Shown in pieces: positions 61,146 through 64,000 of a stretch of 64,000 nt of DNA (the stretch's first letter is position 1; each line of letters starts with the position of its first letter). Both the position numbers and the translations under genes were made by a program. The notes under the pieces were generated by a model that searched no databases, was not told the origin of the DNA, and saw only the letters and a program-made list of their open reading frames with translations. The DNA is taken from contig NZ_KZ084330.1 of the NCBI RefSeq assembly GCF_002093975.1, positions 157,829 through 221,828 on the forward strand, in the 5' to 3' direction. Source of the DNA: Thermoactinospora rubra (GTDB taxonomy: Bacteria > Actinomycetota > Actinomycetes > Streptosporangiales > Streptosporangiaceae).

Positions 61146-62495
61146 ATGCGTGACAAGACGCGCTACCTCTATCTGGCCGTGATCGTCGCGGTCCTGGCCG
61201 GCGTCGCCGTCGGCCTCCTGTGGCCCGACCTGGGCAAGGAACTCAAGCCGCTCGGCACCGGCTTCGTCAACCTCATCAAGATGATGATCAGCCCGATCAT
61301 CTTCTGCACGATCGTGCTGGGCGTCGGCTCGGTGACCAAGGCCGCCAAGGTCGGCAAGGTCGGCGGGCTCGCGCTCGGCTACTTCCTGACCATGTCCACG
61401 GTCGCGCTGGTCATCGGCCTGGTGGTCGGCAACCTCCTCGACCCGGGCGCCGGGCTCCAGCTCACCGACGCCGCCAAGCAGGCGGCCGCCGCCGAGGCGG
61501 CCAAGGGCGGCGAGAGCGACACCGTCGCCTTCCTGCTCGGGATCATCCCCACCACGCTGGTCTCCGCCTTCACCGAGGGCCAGGTCCTGCAGACGCTGCT
61601 GGTGGCGCTGCTGGCCGGGTTCGCGTTGCAGGCCATGGGCTCGCGCGGCACGCCCGTCCTCAACGGCATCGCGCACATCCAGCGGCTCGTCTTCCGCGTC
61701 CTCGCGATGATCATGTGGGTGGCGCCCGTCGGCGCGTTCGGCGCCATGGCCGCCGTCGTCGGCTCCACCGGCGTCAAGGCCCTGCAGTCGCTCGCGGTGA
61801 TCATGCTCGGCTTCTACGCGACCTGCGTGCTGTTCGTCGCCGTGGTGCTCGGGCCGCTGCTGTGGGCGGTCGCGCGGATCAACCTGTGGTCGCTGTTCCG
61901 CTACCTGGGCCGGGAGTTCCTGCTCATCCTGTCCACCTCCTCCTCGGAGTCGGCGCTGCCCCGGCTCATCGCCAAGATGGAGCACCTGGGCGTCAGCCGC
62001 CCCGTCGTCGGCATCACCGTGCCCACCGGGTACTCCTTCAACCTCGACGGCACGGCCATCTACCTGACCATGGCCACGCTGTTCGTCGCCTCGGCCACGG
62101 GCGCGCCGCTGTCGCTGGGAGAGCAGATCTCGCTCCTGCTCTTCATGATCATCGCGTCGAAGGGCGCCGCCGGGGTGACCGGCGCGGGCCTGGCCACGCT
62201 GGCCGGCGGCCTCCAGTCGCACCGCCCCGACCTGGTCGACGGCGTCGGCCTCATCGTCGGCATCGACCGCTTCATGTCCGAGGCGCGGGCGCTGACCAAC
62301 TTCGCCGGCAACGCCGTGGCCACCGTGCTGATCGGCACGTGGACGGGCGGCTTCGACCGGGAGCGCGCGGCCGGGGTGCTGGCCGGACGGGACCCGTTCG
62401 ACGAGGCGACGCTCGTGGACGAGCACGACGCCCCCGCCCCGGCGGAGGCGCCCGCGGCCACGCCGGCGCGCAAGGACCCGCAGCCCGTCGGGTGA
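61146..62495 (+). CDS. dctA: DctA-type dicarboxylate/cation symporter
   Basis: A 449-residue DAACS-family symporter importing succinate, fumarate, malate or aspartate with cations. The hairpin serine-rich motif STSSSESALP, the TM7 motif NLDGTAIYLTMATLF and the second hairpin region MIIASKGAAGVTGAG are all present. The N-terminus KTRYLYLAVIVAVLAGVAVG is diagnostic. ATG 61146 has GGGAG six bases upstream, preferred over GTG 61140. It faces the dicarboxylate-sensing kinase gene and probably belongs to its regulon. Confidence 0.95.
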   Translation: MRDKTRYLYLAVIVAVLAGVAVGLLWPDLGKELKPLGTGFVNLIKMMISPIIFCTIVLGVGSVTKAAKVGKVGGLALGYFLTMSTVALVIGLVVGNLLDPGAGLQLTDAAKQAAAAEAAKGGESDTVAFLLGIIPTTLVSAFTEGQVLQTLLVALLAGFALQAMGSRGTPVLNGIAHIQRLVFRVLAMIMWVAPVGAFGAMAAVVGSTGVKALQSLAVIMLGFYATCVLFVAVVLGPLLWAVARINLWSLFRYLGREFLLILSTSSSESALPRLIAKMEHLGVSRPVVGITVPTGYSFNLDGTAIYLTMATLFVASATGAPLSLGEQISLLLFMIIASKGAAGVTGAGLATLAGGLQSHRPDLVDGVGLIVGIDRFMSEARALTNFAGNAVATVLIGTWTGGFDRERAAGVLAGRDPFDEATLVDEHDAPAPAEAPAATPARKDPQPVG

Positions 62496-62573
62496 CCTCC
62501 GCGGGAAGGCGCGCCGCCGTGTCCGGCCGGGCACGGTAGCGTGCTGCGCACGCCGTCGCAGGGAGGTCTCGTC

Positions 62574-63089
62574 ATGGGTGGGTTCACATCGCCGGTCGTC
62601 AGGGTACGGCCGGACCTGGCGGCGGGGGAGCGGGAAGCGCTCACCCGGCGGCTCGACTACGAGCGCGCGACGCTGCTGACCAAGCTGGAGGGGCTCGACG
62701 ACGAGCGGCTGCGGCGGATCGGCACGCCTTCGGGCCTCAGCCTGCTCGGCCTGGTCAAGCACCTGACGGAGACCGAGCACGGCTGGTTCGTGCAGGACTT
62801 CGCCGGGATCGCCGAGCCCGACCCGTACTCCACGCCCGAGGACCGGGGCGCGGCCTTCCGCGTCCAGCCGCACGAGACCACGCGGGACATCGTGGAAGCC
62901 TACCTGGCGGTGTGCGAGCGAGCCCGCGAGATCGTCGCGCGGGCGCAGCTCGACGACCGGTGCGTCACCCCGTGGGGCGAGCAGGCGAGCCTGCGCGGCG
63001 TCCTGCTGCACATGATCGAGGAGACCGCCCGCCACAACGGGCACGCGGACGTGATCCGGGAGGCGATCGACGGGGTCACGGGTCTCTAG
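62574..63089 (+). CDS. DinB-like protein (DUF664 type)
   Basis: A 171-residue four-helix bundle protein of the DinB superfamily, actinobacterial DUF664 group. The metal-binding histidines are in LLGLVKHLTETEHGWF and in LLHMIEETARHNGHAD, spaced as expected. Members often act as mycothiol-dependent transferases; the reaction is unknown. ATG 62574 has GGGAGG six bases upstream. Its stop overlaps the next gene end on the other strand by four bases. Confidence 0.9.
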   Translation: MGGFTSPVVRVRPDLAAGEREALTRRLDYERATLLTKLEGLDDERLRRIGTPSGLSLLGLVKHLTETEHGWFVQDFAGIAEPDPYSTPEDRGAAFRVQPHETTRDIVEAYLAVCERAREIVARAQLDDRCVTPWGEQASLRGVLLHMIEETARHNGHADVIREAIDGVTGL

Positions 63090-64000
63090 GCGCGCGCAGG
63101 GCCGTCGGTCAGGGCGTGGGCGTGGCCGAAGACTTCGGGGCCGACGCGGGCGAGGAAGTCGCCGGGGAAGCCGAGGGCGAAGCCGGTGGCGGCCTCCAGG
63201 CGCTCCATGGCCTCCTGCGGGAGGGCGACGTCGAGGGCGCCCAGGGTGTCGCGGAGCTGGCCGGCGGTTCGCGCGCCGACGACGGGGTGGACGGCGGGGG
63301 AGCGGTGCAGGGTCCACGCGATCGCCACCTGGGCCGGGGTGGCCCCGAGCGAGGCGGCGACCTCGCGGACCTCCCGCGCGACGGCATGCTGCTCGGGGCG
63401 GACGGACCGCAGGTCCAGGCGCGCGGGTGGCACAGCGGCCTGGGGCGAAGAGCCGCCGGAGCCGCGATGCGGGGTGTACTTGCCGGTCAGCACGCCGTGC
63501 CCCAAGGGGCCCCAGGCGGCCACCGTCATGCCGAGCGCCTCGGCCATGGGCAGCAGCTCGCGTTCGACGTCGCGCGTGAGCAGGCTGTAGGGCGCCTGGA
63601 GAGCCGCCAAGGGGGTCAGGCCGCGCCACTCGGCCAGCGTGGCGGCGCGGGCGGTGAGCCAGGCCGGGGCGTCGGAGATGCCGATGGCCAGCACCTTGCC
63701 CGACCGGACGGCGTCGTCCAGGGCCCGCAGCGTCTCCTCGATCGGGGTGTGCGGGTCGCGGAGGTGTACCCAGTACAGGTCGACATGGTCGGTGCGGAGC
63801 CGGCGCAGGCTCGCCTCCAGGGCGGCGCGGAGGTTCTTGCGGTGCGCCCCGGCCGCGTTGGGGTCGGCCGGGTCGCGTGTGACGCCGAACTTGGTGGCCA
63901 CCACGAACCGGTCGCGCCGTCCTCGCAGGAGCTCGCCGAGGACCGACTCGCTGCGGCCGTCGCCGTAGAAGTCCGCCGTGTCGATCACGTTGCCGCCCGC
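63086..64000 (-). CDS. Aldo/keto reductase (5' end outside the window)
   Basis: At least 304 residues of an aldo/keto reductase; the frame runs off the right edge, so the start is missing. The catalytic Asp and Tyr are in GGNVIDTADFYGDG, Lys in VVATKFG and His in DLYWVHLRDP, the usual tetrad. It reduces carbonyl compounds with NADPH; the substrate is unknown. Confidence 0.93.
   Translation of the reverse strand, partial: AGGNVIDTADFYGDGRSESVLGELLRGRRDRFVVATKFGVTRDPADPNAAGAHRKNLRAALEASLRRLRTDHVDLYWVHLRDPHTPIEETLRALDDAVRSGKVLAIGISDAPAWLTARAATLAEWRGLTPLAALQAPYSLLTRDVERELLPMAEALGMTVAAWGPLGHGVLTGKYTPHRGSGGSSPQAAVPPARLDLRSVRPEQHAVAREVREVAASLGATPAQVAIAWTLHRSPAVHPVVGARTAGQLRDTLGALDVALPQEAMERLEAATGFALGFPGDFLARVGPEVFGHAHALTDGPARA

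Overview
The window is very GC-rich actinomycete chromosome with no prophage, transposon, CRISPR array, tRNA or rRNA that I can see. Several elements are typical of filamentous Actinobacteria: a HAIR-type HspR operator at lon, a sigma-R promoter at a thioredoxin gene, CebR boxes at a cellobiose-type transporter, a ydaO (c-di-AMP) riboswitch before a cell-wall hydrolase, an S-adenosyl methyltransferase of the actinomycete-specific type, and frequent GTG and apparently leaderless starts. A Streptosporangiaceae member such as Nonomuraea would fit, but this genus-level guess is inference.

Layout. 1-2 kb: a NarL-type two-component system. 2-5.7 kb: lon and a Fic protein. 5.7-12.1 kb: a leftward oligopeptide/dipeptide ABC operon. 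12.6-15.3 kb: metNIQ behind a short Cys/Met-rich leader peptide. 15.5-19.3 kb: a secreted Lys-rich protein, an acyl-CoA synthetase and an HtrA protease. 19.3-21.9 kb: an ABC-2 exporter operon with its own small regulator and a perfect palindrome at its promoter. 22.1-27.9 kb: an unusually compact cytochrome bd oxidase operon (cydABDC) facing a PadR regulator. 28-33 kb: pentapeptide-type protein, extracellular nuclease, thioredoxin. 33-39 kb: housekeeping enzymes (methyltransferase, DAHP synthase, FAD monooxygenase, kinase-like protein, aldose epimerase, thioesterase). 39-46 kb: a CebR-controlled cebEFG-bglC-cebR operon and a ROK regulator. 46.2-50.3 kb: an amino-acid ABC importer ending in an asparaginase. 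50.4-51.4 kb: riboswitch-controlled CHAP hydrolase. 51.9-58.2 kb: a nonulosonic (sialic/Kdn-type) acid polymer locus. 58.3-62.5 kb: a CitA/DcuS-type two-component system and a dicarboxylate symporter. 62.6-64 kb: a DinB-like protein and a truncated aldo/keto reductase.

The two most interesting systems are the 51.9-58.2 kb locus and the cyd operon. In the first, one 679-residue protein joins a CMP-sialate synthetase, a KdsC-like phosphatase and a NeuB-type synthase, next to a polysialyltransferase-like protein and three further glycosyltransferase-like proteins; this suggests a CMP-Kdn type pathway feeding an anionic wall polymer (teichulosonic acid). In the second, CydA lacks the whole Q-loop and, by my alignment, the Met ligand of heme b558, and CydB lacks the usual Trp-Asp pair, while the other heme ligands remain. 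Regulatory DNA is unusually readable here: several operators match known consensus sequences exactly and give testable regulons.
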